Source of the DNA: Candidatus Peregrinibacteria bacterium RIFOXYA2_FULL_41_18
GTDB taxonomy: Bacteria; Patescibacteriota; Gracilibacteria; UBA1369; UBA12470
DNA length: 64,000 bases
Direction of reading: 5' to 3'
Assembly: GCA_001788795.1 (NCBI GenBank)
Contig: MFXH01000009.1
Location: 1 to 64,000 of the forward strand
Below the pieces are notes generated by a model. It was not told the origin of the DNA. It did no database searches and worked only from the letters and a program-made list of their open reading frames with translations. Positions 10,019 to 19,709 of this stretch are shown here, in pieces (positions within the stretch are counted from its first letter, which is position 1; each line of letters opens with the position of its first letter). Position numbers and translations under genes: made by a program.

Positions 10019-12289
10019 ATGACGGAAAATTTTGAAGTAGGGGAGGTTTCGAATGAAGTGAATTGGCCGCTTTTTACGCGGTTCTTGGTGTTTTTTGTTG
10101 TTTCGGGATCTCTTTTTTTGATCTTTTTGTGGGTTGTTTTTTTGAAATCGGTTTCTGTTGATGCGATGTTGAAGCCTTCAGTTATAGCTACGGATGGAGA
10201 TTTCGAGGTTGGAGATTACGCGGTTGATAATGATTACGAAGTCTATTTTGATGGAATAGATTTGATGAGATTTACTGCCGGAAGCGAGTTTTCTATTGAA
10301 GATGTTTCAGAGGATCAAGGTTTTTATACCGTTTCGATAATTCTTGAGAATGGAGGCGTGTGGGTTGCGAATATGGGAGGAGTTTTGGACGTAAAAATTA
10401 AATCCGATGATTTCATGTTCCAAAATGTTGATGGATATTATTATGTTGAGAAGGATGATTCGAAAGTTTTTGCTTATGCGTATAAACATCCATGCGAAGT
10501 TCATTTCCTTGGCGACTCGGATAATTCTCTGAACAGTTATCTATTGCCTGAGGGATATTATGTTGATTTTTCGATTGGGGCGGTTGCTGATGTTATTGCC
10601 GATTTGAGATATGCCAAACTTGTGAAGGATTATCCTTTTTATGCAATCAGCAACAATGAAGAACGTGATTTCATAGAGGAGTTTGCAGAGTCCGATGATG
10701 ATAGGTATCGCAAGATATTGTCCGATTTTGAAAATTTGGTAATTGAAAACTATGGTTCTTATGATAGCGAAGGATTGTCTGCAAAAATTGAATCAGGGAT
10801 AGATTTTCTACGCGATAAGCTGACTTTTTCTAAGACAAAAAAGGTTGAAAACGTAGAGCAAGACACTCTTAAGTCTTTGAATTTGGCGCTCTACCTAAGT
10901 GTTCAAGGGCAGGGTGAACAGGCTATTGTCGTTTTGACAGAGATAGAGCAGGGGAGTGTTGATAGTGATCAGTATGTTTCTTATTTGAATTACCTGAATG
11001 TTGTTCTTAATAATTCGGTTTATGGAGATGATTTATATCCTGTCAAAAATTATTTAAGAGAGTTGCTTTATTCAGTTGGCGTTGAAGATGGAATAATTGT
11101 TTTAAGGGAAAGGTTGAATGAAATCTACGATCTTGTTAATTCTGGAGAGGTTGCCTTGGCAAAATCGGCTTTTTCCGATTATGAGCGCGGATGGTGGGAT
11201 TTTCTTGGTATGTCTTCGGACGAGTTGTCTGTTTACAGGAAGGATATAAGTGAAGAGAGGGAGCTTTTGTCAGTTTTGCTTTTGGGAACTGAAGGTTTTT
11301 ATAGCGCTGATTATTTTGGACTTCTTGAGAGTTTTGAAGATGCAATTTTCAAGGTTGCTGTTTCCGGTACCGATTTGGATGAGGAAAGGCAATCTTTTGT
11401 TTCATCAAAAGTAAAAGCTCTTAATAAGATAGAATCTCTTGTTGCAGGTGGTGATCTTTCGATTGATGCCGCAACGGATCTTATGATCATGCTTTTGGAG
11501 AGTGCGGATGTTCTTATGGGTGAGATAGAGTCCGAGGCTGCGGTGCTTACATATTATCAATCCGAGATAGATCATTCTTGGATTGTTGTACAGTTTATAA
11601 ATTCCGTTGAATATTCGAGCTTGTCCGGAAGTTTTGATGAGAAACTTGAGGCTTATATGCAGAAAGAGCAGGATATTGAGGAGTTGAAGAGTTATCTGCA
11701 GGGTTTGCATTTGGGTGCCGATAGCGCAAGTGAACTCACCCTTGATGAGGCGAAGTCTATTGTTGAGGATGATCTGGATGGAGTCTCGATTTCTTATGAT
11801 TCCGTTTCTTCGGTTGGAGATAGCGCTTATAGATTATTTACGATTGATGGTGCTAGTCTTGGAGGTGTTGATTTTGAAGCAAAATATGATAGAGAAAGTC
11901 GTTTGATTTACGATTTGGTTGTTGGAGAGGTTAGGTTTACGACCGGTGTTCGGTTGGAAGATTTGGAGGATGTTGTTGCAGGGCTTGAATCTGGTGGTGG
12001 TGAGGAGGAAGTAGGGGAAGTTGAAGAAGTTGGGGAAGTTGATGAGAGAAGTTTCACTTATTCCGAACAAGTTGCGATAGGATTGCTTCAGGATTATTTA
12101 GCTGAGTATGGCATTGCGATTTCGGAGTCTAATATAGTAGATGTTGATGTCGAGAATGATGTTTTTACTCTTGAGAATGTCGAAATAGGCGATGGTCTTG
12201 TTGATTTCGTTATTTATTTGGAAAGTGGGTTGGTGAGTGGGGTTGAAGGAGTTGAGACGGTTGAAGAGTTGGTGAATATTAGACAGTAG
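10019..12289 (+). CDS. Membrane-anchored FecR-like / PepSY-like surface protein
   Basis: The ORF track starts at a TTG (9962); the ATG at 10019 (MTENFEVGEV) is the better start. One membrane segment (about 18-42, RFLVFFVVSGSLFLIFLWVVF) with few cytosolic residues anchors a large outside part. Residues 55-195 resemble a FecR domain (TAGSEFSIEDV, GGVWVANMGG, LLPEGYYVDF). The middle (200-550) is helical and unrecognised. Two alpha-beta units near the end, around 570-640 and 690-756, look like PepSY-type repeats. They are joined by EEEVGEVEEVGEVDE, whose DNA is the same purine repeat seen in intergenic spots. Family calls are by pattern only; function unknown. Confidence 0.7.
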   Translation: MTENFEVGEVSNEVNWPLFTRFLVFFVVSGSLFLIFLWVVFLKSVSVDAMLKPSVIATDGDFEVGDYAVDNDYEVYFDGIDLMRFTAGSEFSIEDVSEDQGFYTVSIILENGGVWVANMGGVLDVKIKSDDFMFQNVDGYYYVEKDDSKVFAYAYKHPCEVHFLGDSDNSLNSYLLPEGYYVDFSIGAVADVIADLRYAKLVKDYPFYAISNNEERDFIEEFAESDDDRYRKILSDFENLVIENYGSYDSEGLSAKIESGIDFLRDKLTFSKTKKVENVEQDTLKSLNLALYLSVQGQGEQAIVVLTEIEQGSVDSDQYVSYLNYLNVVLNNSVYGDDLYPVKNYLRELLYSVGVEDGIIVLRERLNEIYDLVNSGEVALAKSAFSDYERGWWDFLGMSSDELSVYRKDISEERELLSVLLLGTEGFYSADYFGLLESFEDAIFKVAVSGTDLDEERQSFVSSKVKALNKIESLVAGGDLSIDAATDLMIMLLESADVLMGEIESEAAVLTYYQSEIDHSWIVVQFINSVEYSSLSGSFDEKLEAYMQKEQDIEELKSYLQGLHLGADSASELTLDEAKSIVEDDLDGVSISYDSVSSVGDSAYRLFTIDGASLGGVDFEAKYDRESRLIYDLVVGEVRFTTGVRLEDLEDVVAGLESGGGEEEVGEVEEVGEVDERSFTYSEQVAIGLLQDYLAEYGIAISESNIVDVDVENDVFTLENVEIGDGLVDFVIYLESGLVSGVEGVETVEELVNIRQ

Positions 12290-12368
12290 ACAGCAGAGCC
12301 GAAAGCTAATTCTGCTTTTGTTTTCTGTGGTCTGATGCTAAAATTTCGCAGTCTGTAATTTAAAATAA

Positions 12369-14295
<1,927 letters not shown>

Positions 14296-14297
<2 letters not shown>

Positions 14298-14346
14298 AGT
14301 AGGGGAAGTTGAAGAAGTGACATAGTGACATAGTGACATAGTGGAG
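14296..14346 (+). repeat. Low-complexity tract after gyrB with gtgacata tandem repeat
   Basis: gaagtaggggaagttgaagaagt is followed by 3.5 copies of gtgacata (14317-14344). The same 23-mer occurs inside the coding sequence near 12.0 kb, and a relative follows the virB4 gene at 7165. Confidence 0.8.
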
Positions 14347-14413
14347 AGGGGGAGGGGAAATGCAACTTACGACCTACGACTTATGACCTTCTAATCATTA
14401 AAAAATAAAAAAT

Positions 14414-14830
14414 ATGAAAACTGCGTTAAAGGTATTTTTTGTGGCGTTGGTCGTGATTATTATCGGTGGTGTATTTATGGTTAAAGGATGTTTGTCTGCT
14501 ATCAATTCTACCGAAGCTGATACAAAAGCTTTTTTCCAATCTGTTATAGATGAGGGGTCGCAAGTCGCTTATGATAAGACATCAGATTATTTCAAGGAAG
14601 CTACGACTTTTGAGGATTTTGATGCTTTTGTTCAGAGTTCAGGCGTTTTGGATTATGTTGATTTTCAAAGTACCGGATATGAGGTTTCAACTTATGATGG
14701 TGTGGCTACCAAGACTATTAATGGCACTATGATGTTTAATGATGGTACGTCGATTGATATGTATTGCGATTGGGTTCAAGTTGGGGAGGAGTGGAAGGTG
14801 CTTGGATTCGGGGGAACGGTGGTGGAGTAG
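14414..14830 (+). CDS. Small membrane-anchored NTF2-like hypothetical protein
   Basis: 138 aa. Residues 5-28 (ALKVFFVALVVIIIGGVFMVKGC) form a membrane anchor or lipoprotein-like signal; the Cys lacks a good lipobox. The rest, with TEADTKAFFQSVIDEG, EDFDAFVQSSGVLDY and a terminal GEEWKVLGFGG strand, resembles DUF4864/NTF2-like folds that sit outside the membrane. No catalytic residues can be assigned. No SD. It stands alone between gyrB and the repeat protein. Confidence 0.6.
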   Translation: MKTALKVFFVALVVIIIGGVFMVKGCLSAINSTEADTKAFFQSVIDEGSQVAYDKTSDYFKEATTFEDFDAFVQSSGVLDYVDFQSTGYEVSTYDGVATKTINGTMMFNDGTSIDMYCDWVQVGEEWKVLGFGGTVVE

Positions 14831-14882
14831 GGTTAATAGGTTAAGGTCTATTGATTTTAATATTTAACCAGTCGTGCGTGTA

Positions 14883-14911
14883 TTGACGTATGGTGTTTTT
14901 TTTGGTATAAT
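14883..14911 (+). promoter_or_regulatory. Promoter of the 856-aa repeat protein
   Basis: TTGACG, 17-bp spacer, TATAAT, then TATTGGATTTCAAT, a variant of the start-site block shared by several promoters here. Confidence 0.75.
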
Positions 14912-14943
14912 TATTGGATTTCAATTAATAATAAAAACACATT

Positions 14944-17514
14944 ATGTCCAAACTATTTTTTGCACAAAATCGTTTGCTGTTTAAGGATCCTGAACAAAAT
15001 CCTGCTCGTAATGATAGTGTTGATAGCATGTCCTCAGGTGTATCAGATCACGCTGTTTCTGTTGTTGACTCTCCGGAACTTGCTGAATTACGTGCTAAGA
15101 TTGAAGATCAGCAATCACGTATAGATGAGCTTCAAAGCAGGTCTGCCATGGATATGGTTGGTAGTGATGTTGAGAGAGTTCATGCATACATTGATGATGC
15201 GGCTGATAGAGCTGTCGATTCTTTGAAAAGCGCTTTTGGAAAAGGTTATGAGTCTGCCAAGTCTTATGTTGTTGGCAGCGCAGAAGAAGCTATGTCTGCC
15301 GCTGAAAAAGCACTTCAGCAGGCCAGAGATGCTGCAGATGCACAGTTGGCCGAATTGTATTCTGAATATACTGCAACTGTTGAACGTGTTCAGGTTGCTG
15401 TGAAAGATGGTTGGGGTGATTTAATAGAGGCTGGGGTTGTTACTCTTGAAGAGATTAACAATGTTGAGAGCTGGACAACAAAACAAGTTCTTGCCGTTGC
15501 TCAACAAGCTGTCACTGTTGGTGCTCAAATTAAGACATTGCCTGATGTATTTTGGACTGCAGTTGATAATGTTCAGAGTTTGACTTCGCAGGAGGCTAAA
15601 GTGCTATTGCAGTGCGTGAAAACACTTGGTGGCAATGTCGATACTTTTGTCGATACTTTGGTGAAGCAAGGAGGAGATATGATTGCAGTTGCTCTTAATG
15701 AAGTTAAAGATGATACTCAAAGAGTTGTTGATGTTGTTGGCATCGCTTTACAAGATGGCTCTGCTACTTTTTACAAAGCACTTGATACGGTTGTTGGGTT
15801 GCGTATGGAGGTTGGTGACGTTGTTGGTTCATTATTGGAACAGGGTAAGATGAAGGTTTCGGATGTGGCCAGACTGGTTGTTGAAAAAAAGAATTATGCT
15901 GTTGATGCAGTCAATGCTTTGATGAACTCCGGTGTGCAAAAGATTGATGCGTTTGCTCGTATTGTTGCTCAAGATGCTAGACAACTTGAAGCTACTGTTG
16001 CTGTTCTTGTAGAGTCCGGTGAGCAGGCTGTTAATAAATTTGTTGAATCTGCGTTGGTTGTCGGCAAGACGGCAGGATTAGCTGTTCTTGCAGCTCTCGC
16101 TTCTGCTGGCTATGGAGTGAATGAGACCATTCGTAGTGTTGTTTCCAGAGGCAGAGTGACTGTAGAAAATCTTGCGTGGATGGTTTCTTATAATGTTGAT
16201 TATTGCAAGGCTGTAGTCGATGGTACTTACAATGCCGGTGTCGATAAGTTTAATGAGATGTGTGCTGCGGTTATGGCTAATAAAGATTCTGCTTTAGCTT
16301 GGTTGGATGGGGTTGAAGCTGCCGGTGTTGAACAGTTGAACGCTCTTGCGCAATATCTTGGTGAGAATAAAGATGAAGCTGTTGCAATGTGTTCTTATGC
16401 GATTGCCGAAGGGCAGCAGTCATTTAACAGGGTTATGGATACGCTGGTTGGTGCTGGACTTGAGGTGAATGATCTAGTTGGTGGTTTAGTTGATAGGGGA
16501 GAGGTTGAGCTTAATGCTGTGCTTGTTTGGGCTGGTGATAATGTCGAGAAAACTCAGGTAGTGGTTGGTGCGATTATCGATGCCGGTGATCAGAAAGTTG
16601 AACAATTGCTTGCCATTGTTGGCGAACAAAAAGATAAAGTAGAAAGAGTTGCTTCTGCAGCTGTTGCTCTTGGGGATAAGTATGCTGCTGAAATTGCGAT
16701 TGGAGCTTTTGTTTTGATGAATATACGTACGGTTTTGGTCGTTGGAGCGCTTGCTGCTGCTGGGTATGGGATCAATAAAGTCTTTACTGCTGCGTTAGAT
16801 GCCGGACGTGTTCAGGCTGGAAGGTTGGTTGAATTTGTTTCAGTTCAATCAGAATATGCAGCTTCATTGGCGGAAGCGTCTTATGCTGTCGGTGTTCAGA
16901 AGTTTAATGAGGTTACTGATGCTGCTATGCAAGAGGGTGAAGTTGCGTTGGCGTGGTTTAATACTGTTAAGGAATCTGGTCAGGAAAAGGTTGCTGTTCT
17001 TGCAAAAAATTTACAGCAGAAACAGCAGGAATTGGCGGTTTTAGCAGGACAAGCTATGGATCAGGGTGAGGAAGCTTTTTACAATACGGTTGATACACTT
17101 GCAGGTGCTGGCTTGGAGGTTAAAGATGTTATGGTTGCCCTTGTTGATAAAGCTGATACAAAAATTGATCAATTGGTTGCTGTTTGTGCTGCCAAGAAAG
17201 ATTATATGGTTGGGTTGGCTTCTGCTACTGCGGTTGCAACTCGTGAGAGAGCAAGTCAGATTATTGTTGCTGTTAATGCCGAGGTTCAGGCAAAAGAGGC
17301 TTTTGTTAAGGCGACTATCAATGCTGGACAAGATGTTTTGGTTGCTAACTATGAAGCTGCACAAGCGGTTGGTATTAATCTGGGTAGGAGAGCTGAAAGA
17401 AAATATAATGCTGCGAAGAAGGATATTGCTGACGAGCAAAGAAGGTTGGAAGAGAGAGGTCGTAAGGCTAGAGTCAGTGATGCCAATGGTCCTGCTACAG
17501 ATGTTGATCTTTAA
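14944..17514 (+). CDS. Large alanine/valine-rich helical-repeat protein, unknown family
   Basis: 856 aa, no recognisable enzyme motif. Residues 1-75 include a coiled-coil (ELAELRAKIEDQQSRIDELQ). From about 80 on it consists of amphipathic helical units of about 30-35 residues with a recurring pattern (A-V-alpha-G-alpha-x-K/x-D). A longer period of about 220-250 residues is visible: GLAVLAALASAGYGVNETI returns as VLVVGALAAAGYGINKVF, AGVDKFNEMCAAVMANKDSALAW as VGVQKFNEVTDAAMQEGEVALAW, and VGAGLEVNDLVGGLVDRG as AGAGLEVKDVMVALVDKA. There is no signal peptide. The hydrophobic glycine-rich segments could touch membrane. A basic 68-aa gene follows within 26 bp and is probably co-transcribed. A structural role is a guess. 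Confidence 0.75.
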   Translation: MSKLFFAQNRLLFKDPEQNPARNDSVDSMSSGVSDHAVSVVDSPELAELRAKIEDQQSRIDELQSRSAMDMVGSDVERVHAYIDDAADRAVDSLKSAFGKGYESAKSYVVGSAEEAMSAAEKALQQARDAADAQLAELYSEYTATVERVQVAVKDGWGDLIEAGVVTLEEINNVESWTTKQVLAVAQQAVTVGAQIKTLPDVFWTAVDNVQSLTSQEAKVLLQCVKTLGGNVDTFVDTLVKQGGDMIAVALNEVKDDTQRVVDVVGIALQDGSATFYKALDTVVGLRMEVGDVVGSLLEQGKMKVSDVARLVVEKKNYAVDAVNALMNSGVQKIDAFARIVAQDARQLEATVAVLVESGEQAVNKFVESALVVGKTAGLAVLAALASAGYGVNETIRSVVSRGRVTVENLAWMVSYNVDYCKAVVDGTYNAGVDKFNEMCAAVMANKDSALAWLDGVEAAGVEQLNALAQYLGENKDEAVAMCSYAIAEGQQSFNRVMDTLVGAGLEVNDLVGGLVDRGEVELNAVLVWAGDNVEKTQVVVGAIIDAGDQKVEQLLAIVGEQKDKVERVASAAVALGDKYAAEIAIGAFVLMNIRTVLVVGALAAAGYGINKVFTAALDAGRVQAGRLVEFVSVQSEYAASLAEASYAVGVQKFNEVTDAAMQEGEVALAWFNTVKESGQEKVAVLAKNLQQKQQELAVLAGQAMDQGEEAFYNTVDTLAGAGLEVKDVMVALVDKADTKIDQLVAVCAAKKDYMVGLASATAVATRERASQIIVAVNAEVQAKEAFVKATINAGQDVLVANYEAAQAVGINLGRRAERKYNAAKKDIADEQRRLEERGRKARVSDANGPATDVDL

Positions 17515-17539
17515 ATTAAATTTTAATTAAAATACAATT

Positions 17540-17746
17540 ATGGCTAAACAAAAATCAAATGTTGGCAGTAAGCTAAATAAAATCGTGCTTGATGCCTTGA
17601 ACGATTATCAGGCAAAAAGAGATGGTTTATTAAAAGATTATCTTGTCAAAGTTAAGAAAATAAAAAAAGATAGTATGAAGAAAATAGAGATTGCTGTCGA
17701 GAAGTCCGAACAAAATGCAGCAGATGCTCTTATAGATGAGGTTTAG
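17540..17746 (+). CDS. Small lysine-rich helical protein
   Basis: 68 aa, predicted to be almost wholly helical and basic in the middle (YLVKVKKIKKDSMKKIEIAVEK). It begins 26 bp after the helical-repeat gene, has no visible promoter of its own, and so probably belongs to the same transcript. Its size and heptad spacing would suit a partner of the long helical protein, but this is inference. No SD. I do not recognise a family. Confidence 0.6.
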   Translation: MAKQKSNVGSKLNKIVLDALNDYQAKRDGLLKDYLVKVKKIKKDSMKKIEIAVEKSEQNAADALIDEV

Positions 17747-17754
17747 TACTTATC

Positions 17755-18957
17755 TTATATTTTTCTTTTCCAGATTCCGTTTTCGTATTTGAATGACAAT
17801 TCTTCTTTTGCTTTTGATGATGGATCTTCCATTGTCCATGTGAATGAGAATCCTTCATCCACATCTGATTTTGTAAATTCAAGTGGTTCATTTGAGCGTA
17901 CTGATCTTGGTGTGCTTCCTGAGTTGCTCAATTCGGTTCCATTTATTTCACTTCTGTACCAGTAATTTATTTCTTCTGGTGCTTTTAGTTGAGATACGTT
18001 GTAATAGTACACCATTATTTCCGGATGTGTTCCTTCGTCGTCTAGATTAGGAATTACAAGTAAGTTCCTTCTTTGAGTTGGCTTGAAAATATTACATTTC
18101 GATATGAATTTTTCTACTTCTGTTTTTCTGTCCGGTGATGCGTTTGCGATTATTATGTCTGGTATGTCTTTTAGGTGCGTTGGTCTAGAGCTTCTTAATT
18201 GTAGAAGTCGGTATGAAATTTCAGGGTCTATTTCTTCAAGTTCGTGCCAAAATACTCTCATCGTGTTTATTTGCAAATATTCAGTATCTGATTCCATAAA
18301 TCCTTTGGTGATGTTGCCGTCTTCTCTGAATATCCCTTCTAGGCTCATTAAGTAAGCAGGTTCCACTCTTGGCATGTCTATATTCGGGATTGGATCAGCT
18401 ATTTCATAAGCGACTCCTTCTCCTATGAAATCGGTGGAGTCTTTTGATGCTGTTGTTTGATATACGCCGTGTACAAGTTCATGAGCAACGGTTTCATCTG
18501 ATGGATTCCCGTTGATTATAATGTATTGTACTCCGTTTATTCTGTCTTTTGGTGTTAGGGCTGAAGAGTTCTCACTTGTTTGCGTATCTTCTTTGTTAAG
18601 AATGACAACCACAGCTGTTACATCTGTTGCTGGTTGTATTGGCATGCGCTTTGAAGTATCTGTAATAGTTTTTTTGATTTCTTCGATTTGTTGTCTATCT
18701 TCGTTTATTCCTATGAATTCGTAGCTTAATCCGTTTATAGTTATGGTTTCTATAGTTTCTTGATTGCGGTGTTGTTTTGCCCATTCTCTTAACTCAGTTG
18801 GTTCTTGGCTTATTGGATATCCTGTTATTGCTGTATCTATAATATTTTGACATCCTGTTGATGCGGCAAGGCTTACTGCTAGAAGTGCTGGGATTCTAGT
18901 ATTGCATTTAACGGTTTCAGCTCTTGATGGTCTTATTTTAGGGTTTTCCGAAGTCAT
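17755..18957 (-). CDS. Putative lipoprotein zincin metallopeptidase
   Basis: 400 aa. A polar N-terminus of about 24 residues precedes a hydrophobic segment ending LAASTGCQN, a passable lipobox (Cys about 36). The domain that follows contains HELVHGVYQ near residue 160 with FIGEGVAYEIADP about 20 residues later, the HExxH plus downstream Glu layout of gluzincins. The C-terminal 110 residues look beta-rich (YYYNVSQLKAPEEINYWYRS), probably an Ig-like or binding domain. Export as an anchored peptidase is inferred. A clear promoter lies upstream; no SD. Confidence 0.65.
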   Translation of the reverse strand: MTSENPKIRPSRAETVKCNTRIPALLAVSLAASTGCQNIIDTAITGYPISQEPTELREWAKQHRNQETIETITINGLSYEFIGINEDRQQIEEIKKTITDTSKRMPIQPATDVTAVVVILNKEDTQTSENSSALTPKDRINGVQYIIINGNPSDETVAHELVHGVYQTTASKDSTDFIGEGVAYEIADPIPNIDMPRVEPAYLMSLEGIFREDGNITKGFMESDTEYLQINTMRVFWHELEEIDPEISYRLLQLRSSRPTHLKDIPDIIIANASPDRKTEVEKFISKCNIFKPTQRRNLLVIPNLDDEGTHPEIMVYYYNVSQLKAPEEINYWYRSEINGTELSNSGSTPRSVRSNEPLEFTKSDVDEGFSFTWTMEDPSSKAKEELSFKYENGIWKRKI

Positions 18958-18980
18958 TTTATTTATGATTACATCTGTTA

Positions 18981-19009
18981 ATTATACGTTAAACTTGTGA
19001 CTTGGTCAA
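18981..19009 (-). promoter_or_regulatory. Promoter of the lipoprotein metallopeptidase
   Basis: On the minus strand: TTGACC, 17-bp spacer, TATAAT (plus-strand ggtcaa ... attata), ending 24 bp before the ATG. Confidence 0.75.
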
Positions 19010-19017
19010 ATGTCGGT

Positions 19018-19046
19018 TTGGCTGCTTAGTCTTTTTATGCTATAAT
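19018..19046 (+). promoter_or_regulatory. Promoter of the 104-aa gene
   Basis: TTGGCT, 17-bp spacer, TATAAT with extended TGC. A 20-nt block from the -10 (GCTATAATTATCAGATATAA) is identical to the virB4 promoter at 4822. Confidence 0.75.
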
Positions 19047-19064
19047 TATCAGATATAAACTCAT

Positions 19065-19379
19065 ATGGATCTCTCCTTCAATCTAAACTCCGACAATGAA
19101 TTAGTTGTAGAGGCGGTTGCCAAGCCGTCCGGTGATCTCTTTTTGGGCACTCTTGAAGAGTTCCAGAAGCTTATTAAGACGCTTAATCGTAAGGCTAAGG
19201 ATGAAGCTGAATATGTCTTCCAAAATATGGAGAAGGATTTCTGGGTTTTACAGGAGGATTATCATGACAGTGATGAGTTCGATTGTGCGATTTTCCGTGT
19301 AGTGAAAGGGGAGGTTTATGCGCTTAGTCATGATGTGTTGAATTTTCTGAATAAAATTAGGAATAAATTTCGTGTTTAA
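19065..19379 (+). CDS. Hypothetical protein, possible virB4 co-regulated
   Basis: 104 aa, soluble, acidic N-half, mixed alpha-beta prediction (DLFLGTLEEFQKLIKTLNRKAKDEAEYVFQNME, then DEFDCAIFRVVKGEVYALS). No recognised domain or motif. The only clue to role is that its promoter and first transcribed bases match those of the VirB4 gene. It is followed by the rpsU promoter, so it is monocistronic. Confidence 0.65.
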   Translation: MDLSFNLNSDNELVVEAVAKPSGDLFLGTLEEFQKLIKTLNRKAKDEAEYVFQNMEKDFWVLQEDYHDSDEFDCAIFRVVKGEVYALSHDVLNFLNKIRNKFRV

Positions 19380-19382
19380 TTT

Positions 19383-19411
19383 TTGACTTTTGCAGGCGCT
19401 ATCTGTAAAAT
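19383..19411 (+). promoter_or_regulatory. Promoter of rpsU
   Basis: TTGACT, 17-bp spacer, TAAAAT. The predicted leader is about 40 nt, longer than the 15-25 nt typical of neighbours, and carries the SD. Confidence 0.7.
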
Positions 19412-19440
19412 CTCTTTTTGCAGTTATATATTTAACGATT

Positions 19441-19449
19441 GAAAGGAGG
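19441..19449 (+). promoter_or_regulatory. Perfect nine-base Shine-Dalgarno of rpsU
   Basis: GAAAGGAGG lies 8 nt before the ATG and is fully complementary to CCTCCTTTC at the 3' end of the 16S gene (51959-51967). I checked the other starts in this window: almost all have AT-rich leaders with no SD. The only other GGAGG near a possible start is at the MFS gene (54361 ATG), with a 4-nt spacing. Confidence 0.9.
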
Positions 19450-19457
19450 ATTTTAAC

Positions 19458-19670
19458 ATGATAGGCGTAAAAAAATACCCGAAAGTTTCAAACGACAGAT
19501 TAGTGAATTTGTTCAACAAAGTTGTATCGAAGAGCCGTGTTCTTCTAACTGCTAAGTCTCGCAAATTCAGGGATAAACAGAGAGAAAACCCAAATCCAAG
19601 ATTAGAAAAAGCGAAAGCGATTATGGCGGCCAAGTTCCGCGCTGAAAAAGCGAAGAAGAAGTATTATTAA
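19458..19670 (+). CDS. rpsU: Ribosomal protein bS21
   Basis: 70-aa very basic protein. The opening IGVKKYPKVSNDRLVNLFNKVVSKSRVL and AKSRKFRDKQREN follow the bS21 pattern (V-K-K ... L-x-x-F-N-K-x-V-x-x-S-x-V-L, then K-x-R-x-F), with a Lys/Ala-rich helical tail ending KKKYY. In the 30S platform bS21 contacts the anti-SD end of 16S rRNA. Here the gene is monocistronic, with its own promoter and terminator, and is the only one with a full SD. That is the arrangement reported for autoregulated rpsU in Bacteroidota, where bS21 helps hide the anti-SD. Identity is by pattern; other small basic ribosomal proteins fit worse. Confidence 0.8.
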   Translation: MIGVKKYPKVSNDRLVNLFNKVVSKSRVLLTAKSRKFRDKQRENPNPRLEKAKAIMAAKFRAEKAKKKYY

Positions 19671-19678
19671 TTGCGTAA

Positions 19679-19707
19679 GGGTCGCCTCTCGGCGGCCCTT
19701 TTGTTTT
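19679..19707 (+). terminator. Intrinsic terminator of rpsU
   Basis: Stem GGGTCGCC / GGCGGCCC (one G-U pair) with loop TCTC, followed by TTTTGTTTT. The prmC ATG comes 2 bp later. Confidence 0.85.
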
Positions 19708-19709
19708 AT

